Source of the DNA: Mangrovibacter plantisponsor | GTDB taxonomy: Bacteria > Pseudomonadota > Gammaproteobacteria > Enterobacterales > Enterobacteriaceae | DNA length: 64,000 nt | Reading direction: 5' to 3' | NCBI RefSeq assembly: GCF_003182475.1 | Contig: NZ_QGTS01000006.1 | Span: 1 to 64,000 of the forward strand | Shown: positions 1 to 9,263 of the stretch, piece by piece | Numbering within the stretch: position 1 is the first letter of the stretch | Layout of the letters: the number at the start of each line of letters is the position of its first letter | The notes under the pieces: model-generated | The model's input: only the letters and a program-made list of their open reading frames with translations | What the model was told of the DNA's origin: nothing | The model's database searches: none | Made by a program: the position numbers and the translations under genes

Positions 1-128
1 CTCTTTAAGACTTGATAATTTTTAGCGTCTTTCGACGTTAAGATATCAGTGCTTATGAGTGCCCACACAGATTGTCTGATAAATTGTTAAAGAGCAGTGC
101 GACCCGGCATTCTGCCTGCTGTCGCGAG
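1..128 (-). promoter_or_regulatory. rRNA operon leader with antitermination boxes (partial)
   Basis: This is the transcribed leader of an rRNA operon reading leftwards; the 16S gene lies just outside the left edge. The minus strand carries boxA TGCTCTTTAACA (85-96), followed by a boxC-like TGTGTGGGC (61-69), the order used by the Nus antitermination complex in enterobacterial rrn leaders. The text matches the E. coli rrn leader closely as I remember it. The next gene is gmhB, which also flanks rrnH in E. coli. No mature rRNA base is in the window. Confidence 0.9.
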
Positions 129-135
129 GTGGCGT

Positions 136-163
136 ATATTACGCTTTCCTCTTTCAGAGTCAA
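136..163 (-). promoter_or_regulatory. rRNA operon promoter P2
   Basis: On the minus strand a -35 box TTGACT (158-163) and a -10 box TAATAT (136-141) are separated by 16 bp. The sequence between them resembles E. coli rrn P2. P2 gives the steady basal rRNA transcription; initiation is expected near 129. Confidence 0.85.
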
Positions 164-244
164 CCCAATTTTTCAGGATTTTTTCTCTTTATCTTCCCGG
201 CTTACTGCACTCAGTGAAGCGTGCCGCCGTGTCGATGGAGGCGC

Positions 245-305
245 ATTATAGGGCCATGTTTTGGGATGGCAAGCGGAAAACACAAAAAAAATTCCAACCG
301 CTCAC
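245..305 (-). promoter_or_regulatory. rRNA operon promoter P1 with UP element
   Basis: On the minus strand a -35 box TTGCCA (267-272) and a perfect -10 TATAAT (245-250) are 16 bp apart, the usual short rrn P1 spacing. An A/T-run region upstream (about 276-305) fits a UP element for the RNA polymerase alpha subunit. P1 is the growth-rate and ppGpp/DksA-controlled promoter; Fis sites, if kept, would fall inside the 3' end of gmhB. They were not identified. Confidence 0.8.
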
Positions 306-317
306 CTTTTAGTCATT

Positions 318-878
318 TCAGCGTTTTTTAATCAGTTTTGGTAAGTCTGCAAGGCTGTCTGCCACCATATCGGCCATAGCCTGCGCCTCAGGCGTAACAG
401 GCTTACCAGTACGCACCAGCACTTTTGTTCCAACACCAGCCGCCTGTGCAGCCTGCATATCTTCAGCTTTATCTCCTACCATATAAGATGCAGCCATATC
501 TATATGCAGATAATCACGAGCAGAAATCAGCATACCGGGTTGTGGTTTGCGGCAATCACATTGCTGGCGGTATTCATCTACAGTGCCTTCCGGGTGGTGC
601 GGGCAATAATAGATGCCATCCAGGTCAACACCTCTGTCTGCCAGCGACCAGTCCATCCATTCAGTAAGTTGTTCAAACTGTGCTTCGCTGAATATGCCCC
701 GGGCAATACCAGACTGGTTAGTTACCAAAACAAGGGCGAACCCCATTGCTTTTAACTCACGTAGTGCCTCAATCACACCATCAATGAATTCAAATTTATC
801 GATTTCATGGACATAGCCGTGATCGACATTAATCGTGCCATCACGATCCAGAAAGATTGCGGGTACAGTTTGGGCCAC
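318..878 (-). CDS. gmhB: D-glycero-beta-D-manno-heptose 1,7-bisphosphate 7-phosphatase
   Basis: Cytoplasmic HAD-family phosphatase that removes the C7 phosphate of heptose bisphosphate, a step in making ADP-heptose for the LPS inner core. The HAD signature DRDGT places the catalytic Asp pair at D11 and D13. Zinc ligands C92, H94, C107 and C109 are present. The reading frame is open further upstream, but the GTG at 876-878 is the better start: AGGAG at 886-890 lies 7 nt before it and the product then begins like E. coli GmhB (186 aa versus 191). It sits between the rRNA operon and the divergent metN. Confidence 0.96.
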   Translation of the reverse strand: MAQTVPAIFLDRDGTINVDHGYVHEIDKFEFIDGVIEALRELKAMGFALVLVTNQSGIARGIFSEAQFEQLTEWMDWSLADRGVDLDGIYYCPHHPEGTVDEYRQQCDCRKPQPGMLISARDYLHIDMAASYMVGDKAEDMQAAQAAGVGTKVLVRTGKPVTPEAQAMADMVADSLADLPKLIKKR

Positions 879-962
879 CTGAAGACTCCTGACGAAATAA
901 AGTGGCGCTATTATCGCACGTTTCCTTCGCGACAACATTTGCCTGATGACTTAGATTGATTT

Positions 963-986
963 AGACGTCTGGATGCCTTAACATCC
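963..986 (+). promoter_or_regulatory. MetJ operator (tandem met boxes) upstream of metN
   Basis: A perfect met box AGACGTCT (963-970) is followed directly by two degenerate 8-bp units, GGATGCCT and TAACATCC. Tandem 8-bp boxes are how MetJ with S-adenosylmethionine represses methionine genes. The array lies about 80 bp upstream of metN in the gmhB-metN divergent spacer, so it should control metNIQ. The -10 and -35 boxes themselves are not obvious to me. Confidence 0.85.
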
Positions 987-1063
987 ATATCCATCGATGC
1001 CCGAGGGTGTATCGGGCAGAATAAAATGCCACGGCTTACTTTTATAAGATAACAATTACACTA

Positions 1064-2095
1064 ATGATTAAACTGTCTAACATCACCAAAGAGTTCCAGC
1101 AGGGGAACCGCACAATACAGGCACTGAAAGATGTGTCTCTGCACGTTCCTGCCGGGCAAATTTACGGCGTCATCGGCGCATCCGGTGCGGGTAAGAGTAC
1201 CTTAATACGGTGCGTGAACCTGCTTGAGCGCCCAACACAAGGTAGCGTTCTGGTTGATGGCCAGGATTTGACTGCGCTGTCTGCCACACAATTAACCAAA
1301 GCCCGCCGCCAGATTGGCATGATCTTCCAGCACTTTAACCTGCTTTCCTCCCGTACTGTTTTCGGGAATATCGCACTGCCACTTGAGCTTGATGGCCTGT
1401 CTCGCGATGCGATTAACACTCGTGTGACAGAATTGCTGGAGCTTGTAGGGCTCAGCGAGAAGAAAGATGTCTACCCTGCCAATTTATCTGGTGGGCAAAA
1501 ACAGCGTGTTGCTATTGCCAGGGCTCTGGCCAGTAACCCTAAAGTTCTGCTGTGCGATGAAGCAACCAGTGCGCTAGACCCGGCAACAACACGCGCTATT
1601 CTGGAACTGCTGAAAGATATCAACCGCCGCCTGGGCCTGACCATTTTACTCATCACCCACGAAATGGACGTGGTGAAGCGTATTTGTGATTGCGTAGCGG
1701 TTATCAGTAATGGTGAGCTGATTGAGCAAGACACCGTCAGTGAAGTGTTCTCTCACCCTAAAACACCGCTGGCACAACAATTTATCCAGTCTACGTTGCA
1801 CCTGGATATTCCGGATGACTACGTGCAGCGCCTGTCGCCCACCAGCAATGGCGATACTGTCCCACTGCTAAGGCTTGAGTTTACTGGCCAGTCTGTAGAT
1901 GCACCGCTTTTATCTGAAACAGCTCGCCGTTTTAATGTGAACAACAACATTATTAGTGCGCAAATGGATTATGCCGGTGGAGTTAAGTTCGGCATTATGC
2001 TGACCGAAATGCATGGAGAAAGTGCCGATACAGCTGCAGCCATCGCTTATTTACAACAACATCATGTGAAAATTGAGGTACTGGGTTATGTCTGA
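1064..2095 (+). CDS. metN: Methionine ABC transporter ATP-binding protein MetN
   Basis: ATPase of the high-affinity D/L-methionine importer MetNIQ, working as a dimer on the cytoplasmic face. Walker A is GASGAGKST (residues 38-46), the ABC signature LSGGQ is at 141-145, and Walker B LLCDEA ends in catalytic E166. The C-terminal part (about 265-343) corresponds to the NIL/ACT-like domain through which methionine feeds back on transport. Length 343 aa equals E. coli MetN. It is first in metNIQ and its stop overlaps the metI start. Confidence 0.98.
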   Translation: MIKLSNITKEFQQGNRTIQALKDVSLHVPAGQIYGVIGASGAGKSTLIRCVNLLERPTQGSVLVDGQDLTALSATQLTKARRQIGMIFQHFNLLSSRTVFGNIALPLELDGLSRDAINTRVTELLELVGLSEKKDVYPANLSGGQKQRVAIARALASNPKVLLCDEATSALDPATTRAILELLKDINRRLGLTILLITHEMDVVKRICDCVAVISNGELIEQDTVSEVFSHPKTPLAQQFIQSTLHLDIPDDYVQRLSPTSNGDTVPLLRLEFTGQSVDAPLLSETARRFNVNNNIISAQMDYAGGVKFGIMLTEMHGESADTAAAIAYLQQHHVKIEVLGYV

Positions 2096-2741
2096 AGCAA
2101 TGATGTGGTTGATGGTTCGCGGTGTCTGGGAAACCCTTGCGATGACATTCGTCTCAGGCTTTTTTGGCTTTGTGCTCGGGCTCCCTGTCGGCGTACTGCT
2201 TTATATTACACGCCCAGGACAAATCCTTGAGAACGGGAAACTCTATCGCTCGATCTCTGCACTGGTGAATATTTTCCGCTCCATTCCTTTTATTATTTTA
2301 CTGGTGTGGATGATTCCATTTACGCGCCTGATTGTTGGCACATCAATTGGCCTTCAGGCTGCTATTGTTCCACTGACTGTTGGCGCCGCACCATTTATTG
2401 CCCGTATGGTTGAAAACGCCTTGTTGGAAATTCCGTCAGGGTTAATTGAAGCTTCACGAGCAATGGGTGCAACGCCGCTGCAAATTATTCGTAAAGTTTT
2501 ACTCCCTGAAGCACTGGCAGGACTGGTTAATGCCGCTACTATCACTCTGATAACCCTGGTCGGTTATTCCGCAATGGGCGGTGCTGTAGGTGCTGGCGGT
2601 CTTGGGCAGATTGGTTATCAGTACGGCTATATCGGTTATGATGCTACTGTTATGAATACCGTACTGGTACTGCTGGTACTGTTGGTATACCTGATTCAAT
2701 TCTGTGGCGATCGTATCGTCCGGGCTGTGACTCACAAGTAA
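2088..2741 (+). CDS. metI: Methionine ABC transporter permease MetI
   Basis: Inner-membrane permease of MetNIQ, 217 aa, with about five hydrophobic segments. The EAA coupling loop is visible as [12 protein letters not shown], contacting MetN. I chose the ATG at 2088 over an in-frame ATG at 2073 because it gives the E. coli-type N-terminus (MSEAMMWL) and overlaps the metN stop by a few bases, a translational coupling arrangement. Confidence 0.97.
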   Translation: MSEAMMWLMVRGVWETLAMTFVSGFFGFVLGLPVGVLLYITRPGQILENGKLYRSISALVNIFRSIPFIILLVWMIPFTRLIVGTSIGLQAAIVPLTVGAAPFIARMVENALLEIPSGLIEASRAMGATPLQIIRKVLLPEALAGLVNAATITLITLVGYSAMGGAVGAGGLGQIGYQYGYIGYDATVMNTVLVLLVLLVYLIQFCGDRIVRAVTHK

Positions 2742-2781
2742 TTACATAATCAACACGACTGTATATAAATAAGGAAAGGAT

Positions 2782-3597
2782 ATGTCTTTTAAATTCAGAA
2801 CCTTTGCAGCAATTGGCGCATTAATCGGTTCTTTAGCTCTGGTGGGTTGTGGTCAGGAAGAAAAAGATCCTAATCACATTAAAGTCGGTGTTATCGTCGG
2901 GGCTGAACAACAAGTTGCCGAAGTTGCACAGAAAGTCGCTAAAGAAAAATATGGTCTGGATGTTGAGCTGGTTACCTTCAACGATTACGTGCTGCCTAAT
3001 GAAGCATTGAGCAAAGGCGACATCGACGTCAATGCGTTCCAGCATAAACCGTATCTTGATCAGCAGATTAAAGACCGTGGTTATAAACTGGTTCCAGTCG
3101 GTAACACCTTTGTTTACCCGATTGCCGGTTACTCTAAAAAAATCAAATCCCTCAGTGAACTGCAGGATGGCGCTCAAGTCGCCGTACCGAACGACCCGAC
3201 TAACCTGGGCCGCTCCTTGCTGTTACTGCAAAAAGTGGGTCTGATTAAACTCAAAGATGGTGTTGGCCTGTTGCCGACCGTACTGGATATCACCGAAAAC
3301 CCGAAAAACCTGAAGATTGTTGAACTGGAAGCGCCGCAATTGCCACGTTCTTTGGATGATGCGCAAATCGCTCTTGCTGTTATCAATACCACTTATGCCA
3401 GCCAGATTGGTTTAACACCGGAAAAAGACGGTATCTTTGTTGAAGATAAAGATTCTCCGTACGTGAACCTGATTGTGGCTCGTGAAGATAATAAAGATGC
3501 TGAGAACGTGAAAAAATTCGTTAAAGCATATGAATCAGATGAAGTTGCTGAAGCTGCGAACAAGATTTTTAACGGCGGCGCGGTGAAAGGTTGGTAA
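2782..3597 (+). CDS. metQ: Methionine-binding lipoprotein MetQ
   Basis: Substrate-binding lipoprotein that delivers methionine to MetNI from the periplasmic side. The signal peptide ends in a lipobox LVGC with the lipidated cysteine at C23. The mature part is a NlpA-family binding protein; total length 271 aa equals E. coli MetQ. A Shine-Dalgarno AAGGAAAGG precedes the ATG. It is the last gene of metNIQ, followed by a terminator-like hairpin at 3631-3646. Confidence 0.97.
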   Translation: MSFKFRTFAAIGALIGSLALVGCGQEEKDPNHIKVGVIVGAEQQVAEVAQKVAKEKYGLDVELVTFNDYVLPNEALSKGDIDVNAFQHKPYLDQQIKDRGYKLVPVGNTFVYPIAGYSKKIKSLSELQDGAQVAVPNDPTNLGRSLLLLQKVGLIKLKDGVGLLPTVLDITENPKNLKIVELEAPQLPRSLDDAQIALAVINTTYASQIGLTPEKDGIFVEDKDSPYVNLIVAREDNKDAENVKKFVKAYESDEVAEAANKIFNGGAVKGW

Positions 3598-3630
3598 GAC
3601 TTTCTCAGGCAACAAACAAATAATTACAGG

Positions 3631-3646
3631 ACGGGCGCAAGCCCGT
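3631..3646 (+). terminator. Hairpin after metQ
   Basis: Perfect 6-bp stem ACGGGC/GCCCGT with a GCAA tetraloop, 34 bp after the metQ stop and followed by a broken T-rich stretch (CTTGTTATTTG). It probably ends metNIQ transcription, although the U-tract is weak and some read-through into rcsF is possible. Confidence 0.7.
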
Positions 3647-3723
3647 CTTGTTATTTGTGCCATAGCTTGCTTCAATAACAGCCGTTTTAACTATTCCGTT
3701 TTCACTTTTACCGAGGAATTATT

Positions 3724-4134
3724 ATGCGTGCTTTACCGGTCTGTTTAATTGCGCTTGCGAGTCTTCTCAGCGGCTGCTCATTGTTAAATAGATCCCCTGT
3801 AGAACCTGTTGAAAGCACCGTAACGCCGCCGAAAACAGAACATACTCAACCCAAAGTGAGCCACGCGGCACCTGTTCAGATTTACACAGACGCAACTGCA
3901 CTGGTGGGTAAACCCTTCCGCGATTTAGGCGAAGTCTCTGGGGAATCCTGCCAGTCAAGTAGCCAGGATTCTCCGCCCAATATCCCAACAGCACGCAAGC
4001 GTATGCAAATTAATGCTTCGAAAATGAAAGCCAACGCGGTTTTGCTGCATAGCTGCGAAGTTACCAGCGGTACCCCCGGTTGCTACCGCCAGGCCGTATG
4101 CCAGGGTTCAGCATTACAGGTTTCTGAGAAATAA
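3724..4134 (+). CDS. rcsF: Outer-membrane lipoprotein RcsF, Rcs stress sensor
   Basis: Surface-exposed lipoprotein that reports LPS and peptidoglycan stress to the Rcs phosphorelay through IgaA and is threaded into BamA complexes. The lipobox LLSGC lipidates C18; a Pro/Lys-rich flexible linker follows to about residue 50. The folded domain keeps the four cysteines that make two disulfides (C76, C111, C120, C126). Length is 136 aa, two residues more than E. coli because of the signal peptide. GAGG lies just before the start. trmO begins 6 nt after the stop. Confidence 0.96.
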   Translation: MRALPVCLIALASLLSGCSLLNRSPVEPVESTVTPPKTEHTQPKVSHAAPVQIYTDATALVGKPFRDLGEVSGESCQSSSQDSPPNIPTARKRMQINASKMKANAVLLHSCEVTSGTPGCYRQAVCQGSALQVSEK

Positions 4135-4140
4135 CGCCAG

Positions 4141-4848
4141 ATGAGCGTTTTCGAGCTTAACCAGATAGGGGTTATTCACTCCCCATATAAGGAAAAATTT
4201 GCTGTTCCGCGGCAACCCGGTTTGGTAAATGCCATGGGAGGGGAATTACACCTTCTCCCCCCTTATAATCAGGCAGAGGCTGTTCGCGGCCTGGAAAACT
4301 TTAGCCATTTATGGGTGATATTCGTTTTTCACCAAACAATGGAAAACGGCTGGCGTCCCACAGTGCGTCCTCCCCGGCTGGGGGGGAATACGCGTATGGG
4401 CGTTTTCGCCACACGCTCAACTTTCAGGCCAAATCCGGTAGGGCAGTCTCTGGTGGCTCTTAAACGTGTGGAATGCCAGGGTCAGAAAGTGATTTTGCAC
4501 CTCGGCGGGCTGGATCTGGTTGATGGAACCCCCGTTATTGATATCAAACCCTATCTGCCTTTTGCTGAATCCATACCGGATGCCCGTGCTGGTTATGCGC
4601 AGACGGAGCCACCGGCTGCTCTTGCCATAACCTTTACCACCCAGGTCAGGGAGCAGTTGCACCACCTGGCATCACACTCCCCTGACTTAGAACGTTTTAT
4701 TGTTGAGGTTCTGTCCCAGGATCCCCGCCCGGCTTACCGAAAATCGGAGGCGCCAGGCAAAACCTATGCAGTATTGCTGGCAGGCTTCAACGTTCGCTGG
4801 CGAATAACCGGGGCTGGCGCTGAAGTCTTCGCGCTGGAGCCGCGCTAA
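4141..4848 (+). CDS. trmO: tRNA (adenine(37)-N6)-methyltransferase TrmO
   Basis: SAM-dependent enzyme that methylates N6 of t6A37 in tRNA-Thr(GGU), giving m6t6A (the former YaeB/TsaA, UPF0066 family). The family core RPPRLGGN and GVFATRSTFRPNPVG is at about 76-101, and a DPRPAYRK motif lies near the C-terminus. Length 235 aa is as in E. coli. It has no strong ribosome-binding site and starts 6 nt after rcsF, so translation is probably coupled to rcsF. Confidence 0.95.
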   Translation: MSVFELNQIGVIHSPYKEKFAVPRQPGLVNAMGGELHLLPPYNQAEAVRGLENFSHLWVIFVFHQTMENGWRPTVRPPRLGGNTRMGVFATRSTFRPNPVGQSLVALKRVECQGQKVILHLGGLDLVDGTPVIDIKPYLPFAESIPDARAGYAQTEPPAALAITFTTQVREQLHHLASHSPDLERFIVEVLSQDPRPAYRKSEAPGKTYAVLLAGFNVRWRITGAGAEVFALEPR

Positions 4849-4953
4849 TTTCACTGTTCACCCTTTTGACATCTGGCCCACACTGGTAAACTAAACCACT
4901 TTTTATATCAGGCATTGTGCCTGAAACCTTTGTTCAACTGGAACCGTAACAAC

Positions 4954-6672
4954 ATGCGTACTAGCCAATACTTGCTCTCCACTCTTAAGGAGACACCCGC
5001 CGACGCCGAAGTCATCAGCCATCAGTTGATGCTCCGTGCTGGTATGATTCGTAAGCTGGCCTCCGGTTTGTACACCTGGTTGCCCACCGGTTTACGCGTT
5101 CTGAAGAAAGTCGAAAACATCGTGCGCGAAGAGATGAATAATGCCGGTGCTATCGAGGTGTCTATGCCCGTTGTCCAGCCCGCTGACCTCTGGCTGGAAA
5201 GTGGCCGTTGGGAACAATATGGCCCGGAATTACTGCGTTTTGTTGACCGTGGTGAGCGCCCGTTTGTATTAGGCCCAACGCATGAAGAAGTGATTACCGA
5301 CCTGGTTCGTAACGAGTTGAGCTCCTACAAACAATTACCGCTCAACTTCTTCCAGATCCAAACCAAATTCCGTGATGAAGTGCGCCCCCGTTTTGGTGTC
5401 ATGCGTTCACGCGAATTTATCATGAAAGATGCTTATTCGTTCCACACCACTCAGGAATCATTGCAAGAAACTTACGACACCATGTACCAGGCGTACAGCA
5501 AGATTTTCTCCCGTATGGGGCTGGATTTCCGTGCTGTTCAGGCTGACACCGGCTCAATTGGCGGCAGTGCTTCTCATGAGTTTCAGGTCCTGGCACAAAG
5601 CGGTGAAGACGATATTGTTTTCTCTACCGAGTCTGATTTTGCCGCTAATATTGAGCTGGCAGAAGCCGTAGCTCCAGCCACAGAACGTGCTGCGCCTTCT
5701 CAGGCTATGAGCACCGTTGATACTCCGAATGCGAAAACTATTGCAGAGCTGGTAGAGCAGTTTAATTTACCTGTAGAAAAAACCGTCAAAACACTGCTGG
5801 TAAAAGCCACTGAAGACAGCGAACACTCACTGGTTGCTCTGCTGGTGCGTGGTGACCATGAGCTGAATGAAGTTAAAGCCGAGAAGTTACCGCTGGTTGC
5901 CAGCCCACTGACTTTTGCAACAGAAGAAGAAATTCGTGCAATTGTTAAAGCAGGCCCGGGTTCCCTTGGCCCGGTGAACATGCCAATACCGGTAGTTGTT
6001 GACCGTAGCGTGGCAGCAATGAGTGATTTTGCCGCTGGTGCGAACATTGATGGTAAACACTTCTTCGGTATCAACTGGGAGCGTGATGTCGCGCTGCCTG
6101 CTGTTGCCGATATCCGTAATGTCGTTGAAGGTGATCCAAGCCCGGATGGCCAGGGTACTTTGCTTATCAAACGTGGTATTGAAGTGGGGCATATCTTCCA
6201 GTTAGGTACCAAATATTCAGCTGCGCTGAAAGCCTCTGTCCAGGGTGAAGATGGCCGTAACCAGACGCTGACAATGGGTTGCTACGGTATTGGTGTAACA
6301 CGTGTAGTGGCAGCTGCAATTGAACAGAATAACGATGAGCGCGGTATTGTCTGGCCTGAAGCCATTGCACCTTTCCAGGTTGCAATTCTGCCAATGAACA
6401 TGCACAAATCTTTCCGGGTTCAGGAAGTTGCTGAACGCCTGTATAACGAATTGCGCGCTCAGGGTATTGAAGTGCTTCTGGATGACCGTAAAGAACGCCC
6501 GGGCGTTATGTTTGCCGATATGGAATTGATTGGGATTCCGCATACGGTTGTTATCGGCGACCGTAACCTGGACAGCGACGATATCGAATACAAATATCGC
6601 CGTGAAGGTGAGAAGAAAATGATTAAAGTTGGCGAAGTTCTCGATTACCTCGTCAGCCAGATCAAAGGCTAA
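4954..6672 (+). CDS. proS: Prolyl-tRNA synthetase
   Basis: Class II aminoacyl-tRNA synthetase charging tRNA-Pro. Motif 2 lies around residues 138-160, the bacterial-type editing insertion (INS domain, clears Ala-tRNA-Pro) occupies about 225-410, and class II motif 3 is in the [13 protein letters not shown] stretch. The open frame extends 13 codons upstream, but the ATG at 4954 gives the E. coli N-terminus [10 protein letters not shown] and exactly 572 aa. It converges with nlpE. Confidence 0.98.
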   Translation: MRTSQYLLSTLKETPADAEVISHQLMLRAGMIRKLASGLYTWLPTGLRVLKKVENIVREEMNNAGAIEVSMPVVQPADLWLESGRWEQYGPELLRFVDRGERPFVLGPTHEEVITDLVRNELSSYKQLPLNFFQIQTKFRDEVRPRFGVMRSREFIMKDAYSFHTTQESLQETYDTMYQAYSKIFSRMGLDFRAVQADTGSIGGSASHEFQVLAQSGEDDIVFSTESDFAANIELAEAVAPATERAAPSQAMSTVDTPNAKTIAELVEQFNLPVEKTVKTLLVKATEDSEHSLVALLVRGDHELNEVKAEKLPLVASPLTFATEEEIRAIVKAGPGSLGPVNMPIPVVVDRSVAAMSDFAAGANIDGKHFFGINWERDVALPAVADIRNVVEGDPSPDGQGTLLIKRGIEVGHIFQLGTKYSAALKASVQGEDGRNQTLTMGCYGIGVTRVVAAAIEQNNDERGIVWPEAIAPFQVAILPMNMHKSFRVQEVAERLYNELRAQGIEVLLDDRKERPGVMFADMELIGIPHTVVIGDRNLDSDDIEYKYRREGEKKMIKVGEVLDYLVSQIKG

Positions 6673-6689
6673 AACCTGATTACTGACTA

Positions 6690-6722
6690 AAAAGCCCTGT
6701 TGAGAAATCACAGGGCTTTTCT
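6690..6722. terminator. Bidirectional terminator between proS and nlpE
   Basis: Stem AAAAGCCCTGT / ACAGGGCTTTT around a short loop, with A-runs on the left and T-runs on the right. The same hairpin therefore has a U-tract for both strands and should end both proS and the convergent nlpE. E. coli has yaeF in this interval; here there is no room for a gene. Confidence 0.85.
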
Positions 6723-6755
6723 TTTATTACATATATTACGTATTACATCTAACTG

Positions 6756-7457
6756 TCACTGTTGAGCTGTTGTACTACAGCCCGTATCGGGTTTAAAAAT
6801 CCCCTCAGAATCTGCCACCAGCGCAATATGCATTACACCGGTGTCGGGGTTAGGCTCCCGTGTAAAATGTGCATCCAACACCACTAAAACTGGCTCCATA
6901 TCAGGCTTGCGATTTGCCCTGTAACCTCTTTCCAGCGCGATATTGCTGACGACAGAAAACCGCTTACCCGTCGCACAATCGGTAAAAGTCGCGGTATCAG
7001 CCATATATTTATACAAACCCCGCATTGGCATCGGTTGCACGGGAAGCGCCTGCTGAGCCGGTTTTAATGTATAGTTCAACGAGGAATGAATGGAATCGCC
7101 TTGTTTATCCAGCATCACCAGTGAATCGCCCTGAGGGTGGAAGTACCATTTTTCACCATCAGTAGCCGTTAATGTCAGTTTATTCGCCGTTCTTGCCCAG
7201 GTTCCCCAGGAAGCCGTCACAGCCCCGTCGCCGCGCCCCTGATATTCTTGCTGCATAACCCATGAGCCATCTTTTTCTAAGAACAGGCTGGTTTCAATCC
7301 CGCCACAATCCGCGCATGGCAAAACACCCTTGTAGCTCTGTTGCATGGGTTTGAACTCTGCCGGTACGACAGCAACGCCCTCAGCACGGTTATTACAGCC
7401 TGACAGCGCCAGCATACTGCCCAGCACAACAGATACCGCTATAATAATTTTTCTCAC
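6756..7457 (-). CDS. nlpE: Outer-membrane lipoprotein NlpE, Cpx-activating surface sensor
   Basis: Lipoprotein that triggers the Cpx envelope-stress response on surface contact and when lipoprotein sorting or disulfide formation fails; also called CutF. The lipobox LSGC lipidates C21. The N-terminal domain keeps the CxxC pair C48-A-D-C51, as in the family. Length 233 aa (E. coli 236). The start is GTG at 7455-7457, with AAGGA 8 nt upstream. It lies downstream of arfB on the same strand. Confidence 0.95.
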   Translation of the reverse strand: MRKIIIAVSVVLGSMLALSGCNNRAEGVAVVPAEFKPMQQSYKGVLPCADCGGIETSLFLEKDGSWVMQQEYQGRGDGAVTASWGTWARTANKLTLTATDGEKWYFHPQGDSLVMLDKQGDSIHSSLNYTLKPAQQALPVQPMPMRGLYKYMADTATFTDCATGKRFSVVSNIALERGYRANRKPDMEPVLVVLDAHFTREPNPDTGVMHIALVADSEGIFKPDTGCSTTAQQ

Positions 7458-7611
7458 TTTCTCATTCCTTATCCAGTAACTTTTCGGCTTGTGCCTGGCA
7501 TTAAACTTGCCTCAAAAGCAGGATTTTTTGTTTTTTATTATCGTTATACCTGAACAACGATATGGTGACTGCCTGAAAATTCTCAATATTTTAGAAAAAA
7601 CCGCCAGTTTC

Positions 7612-8034
7612 TCACTCAAAAAAGCGGCGCACCTTGCTGCGCAAGGTTTTCACAATACTGTGTTTATTCTTGTTATCCAGCCGGCGTTCAACACTTTTCC
7701 GTGTTGGTTTCGTACTTTTTCGGTTCTTTTCTTCCCGGGTCAACTCACGAATCAATGTGACAAGACGCGAGATTGCAGCATCTTTGTTCATCTGCTGGCT
7801 ACGATATGATTGCGATTTAATAATGATTACGCCATCTTCCGTAATTAAGTGATGCGTGGCAGCCAGTAAACGCGCCTTGTAGTGCTCAGGTAGTGACGAT
7901 TGCTGAATATTGAAGCGCAAATGAATTGCCGTGGATGTTTTATTAACATGCTGCCCGCCCGCTCCCTGAGCACGAATCGCTGTTATATCCAGCTCTTCAT
8001 CTTGTAAAACAACACTATTTGATAGTCTAATCAT
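7612..8034 (-). CDS. arfB: Alternative ribosome-rescue peptidyl-tRNA hydrolase ArfB
   Basis: Release-factor-like hydrolase (YaeJ) that frees ribosomes stalled on non-stop mRNA. The catalytic GGQ is at residues 26-28 and the Lys/Arg-rich C-terminal tail that enters the empty mRNA channel is present. Starting at ATG 8034 gives 140 aa, the E. coli length, and begins just past the end of yaeQ; longer in-frame starts would run into yaeQ and lack family support. Confidence 0.96.
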   Translation of the reverse strand: MIRLSNSVVLQDEELDITAIRAQGAGGQHVNKTSTAIHLRFNIQQSSLPEHYKARLLAATHHLITEDGVIIIKSQSYRSQQMNKDAAISRLVTLIRELTREEKNRKSTKPTRKSVERRLDNKNKHSIVKTLRSKVRRFFE

Positions 8035-8041
8035 CCGTGAT

Positions 8042-8575
8042 TCACCATTGATGAGGTTGTATTTCCAGATTATTGTTGCCATCAGACAACCAGATAACAC
8101 CTTCCTGAAGCGTTGCCTGGAGTGACATCGTACGGGATATCAACGCAGTAAGTTGCGCCAGTTGTTGATCGTCCAGATACCATACTGTTAAATCAGCATA
8201 ACCACTGATTACGCCTTGCATCTGCTCATACCACACTTGTGCTGCCCGGGAATTATAAGCAAACAAAACCACTTTATCTGAAAGACTATTGGCTTTTTTG
8301 AGGCGCTTCTCTTCTGGGAGTCCTAAATCTACCCAAAGTTCAATTCCACCGAAGTCATTGCGTAACCAGAGTTCAGGCTCATCATCCGCACATAAACCAC
8401 GGGTAAATTGCAAAGATTCGCTGGCATACATTATCCAGGCCAGCAGACGAAGCATCATCCTTTCCTGGGTTTCCGATGGGTGCTGAGCCAGAGTAAGGTT
8501 TTGTTCCAGATAGACGTGTCTGTCCAGGTCTGCCACATTCACTGTAGCCTTATAAACCGTTGCTTTTAATGCCAT
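8042..8575 (-). CDS. yaeQ: YaeQ family protein of unknown role
   Basis: Matches E. coli YaeQ over its full length (177 aa here, 181 there). The family adopts a PD-(D/E)XK nuclease-like fold, but no biochemical activity is established to my knowledge; early work tied it to suppression of an rfaH defect. I chose ATG 8575 because a GGGGGA Shine-Dalgarno precedes it and the N-terminus [13 protein letters not shown] matches the family; the open frame upstream has no support. arfB follows 7 nt after the stop, suggesting an operon. Confidence 0.93.
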   Translation of the reverse strand: MALKATVYKATVNVADLDRHVYLEQNLTLAQHPSETQERMMLRLLAWIMYASESLQFTRGLCADDEPELWLRNDFGGIELWVDLGLPEEKRLKKANSLSDKVVLFAYNSRAAQVWYEQMQGVISGYADLTVWYLDDQQLAQLTALISRTMSLQATLQEGVIWLSDGNNNLEIQPHQW

Positions 8576-8787
8576 ACATCCCCCACAAATACACTTGACG
8601 CGCATTGTAACGAAAAGCATTAATTTGCGCAGGTAAACGAATGAATTTATGCGTGACTTTACATAAGCCCGCGGTAATATCAATTAGATGAGTATGCTAT
8701 AGTCACCTTGCGAAACAGCATTTATCTTCGTAGGCTTAACTGGCATCCCATGTATAAGTCTGTAGCCAAAAGCTGACTGGAGGGTAT

Positions 8788-8988
8788 GTGGAAAAATATT
8801 GTGATTTGATTCGCAGACGTTACTCAGAAATTGCCAGTGGCGACCTGGGCTATGTGCCTGATGCGCTGGGTTGTGTATTGAAAACGTTGAACAACATTGC
8901 CTCAGACGAAACGCTTTCTGATTCTGTCAGGGAACCTGCAGCTTACGCTGCCGCTAACTTACTGGTGAGCGATTATGTCAATGAATGA
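8788..8988 (+). CDS. yaeP: YaeP, small conserved protein
   Basis: A 66-aa protein nearly identical to E. coli YaeP, UPF0253 family, function unknown. It starts with GTG, with a strong GGAGGG at 8779-8784. Its end overlaps the start of rof by 14 bp in another frame, so the two are translationally linked. It is divergent from yaeQ; the roughly 210-bp spacer should hold both promoters. Confidence 0.93.
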   Translation: MEKYCDLIRRRYSEIASGDLGYVPDALGCVLKTLNNIASDETLSDSVREPAAYAAANLLVSDYVNE

Positions 8989-9235
8989 TGCGTACCAACC
9001 GATCAATTGCGATGACTACGACAACCTGGAACTGGCCTGCCAGCATCACCTGATGCTGACCGTAGAATTAAAAACGGGTGATGTAATAAAAGCAAAGGCA
9101 CAGGATCTGATTTCGCGTAAAAACGTTGAATACCTGGTGCTGGATGATGAAGGAAGCAGTCAGGAGCTGCGCCTTGATAAAATTGCCAGTTTCAGCCACC
9201 CGGAAATTGGCACTGTAGTGGTCAGTGACTCATAA
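8975..9235 (+). CDS. rof: Rho-binding antiterminator Rof (YaeO)
   Basis: Small acidic protein that binds the primary RNA-binding site of Rho and blocks Rho-dependent termination. The 86-aa product keeps the [13 protein letters not shown] start and the Sm-like fold core. Two starts are possible: ATG 8975 (MSMNDAYQ, used here) and ATG 8981 (MNDAYQ, 84 aa). Either overlaps yaeP. A palindromic hairpin follows directly. Confidence 0.94.
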   Translation: MSMNDAYQPINCDDYDNLELACQHHLMLTVELKTGDVIKAKAQDLISRKNVEYLVLDDEGSSQELRLDKIASFSHPEIGTVVVSDS

Positions 9236-9239
9236 TTTC

Positions 9240-9262
9240 TCAGGGCAGCAACGCTGCCCTGA
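9240..9262. terminator. Hairpin between convergent rof and tilS
   Basis: Perfect 10-bp stem TCAGGGCAGC/GCTGCCCTGA with a 3-base AAC loop, placed directly between the rof and tilS stops. It is followed by an imperfect T-rich tract on the plus strand (TTTATT) and TTAT-type sequence on the other, so it can serve both genes. Confidence 0.7.
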
Positions 9263-9263
9263 T

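Noticed and set aside
1-128. Possible start of the 16S rRNA gene
   Set aside because: Only leader text is present; the mature 16S 5' end (AAATTGAAGAGTTTGATC region) is not in the window.
97-312. A 71-codon open frame over the rRNA promoters
   Set aside because: It overlaps P1, P2 and the UP element on the opposite strand and has no family resemblance.
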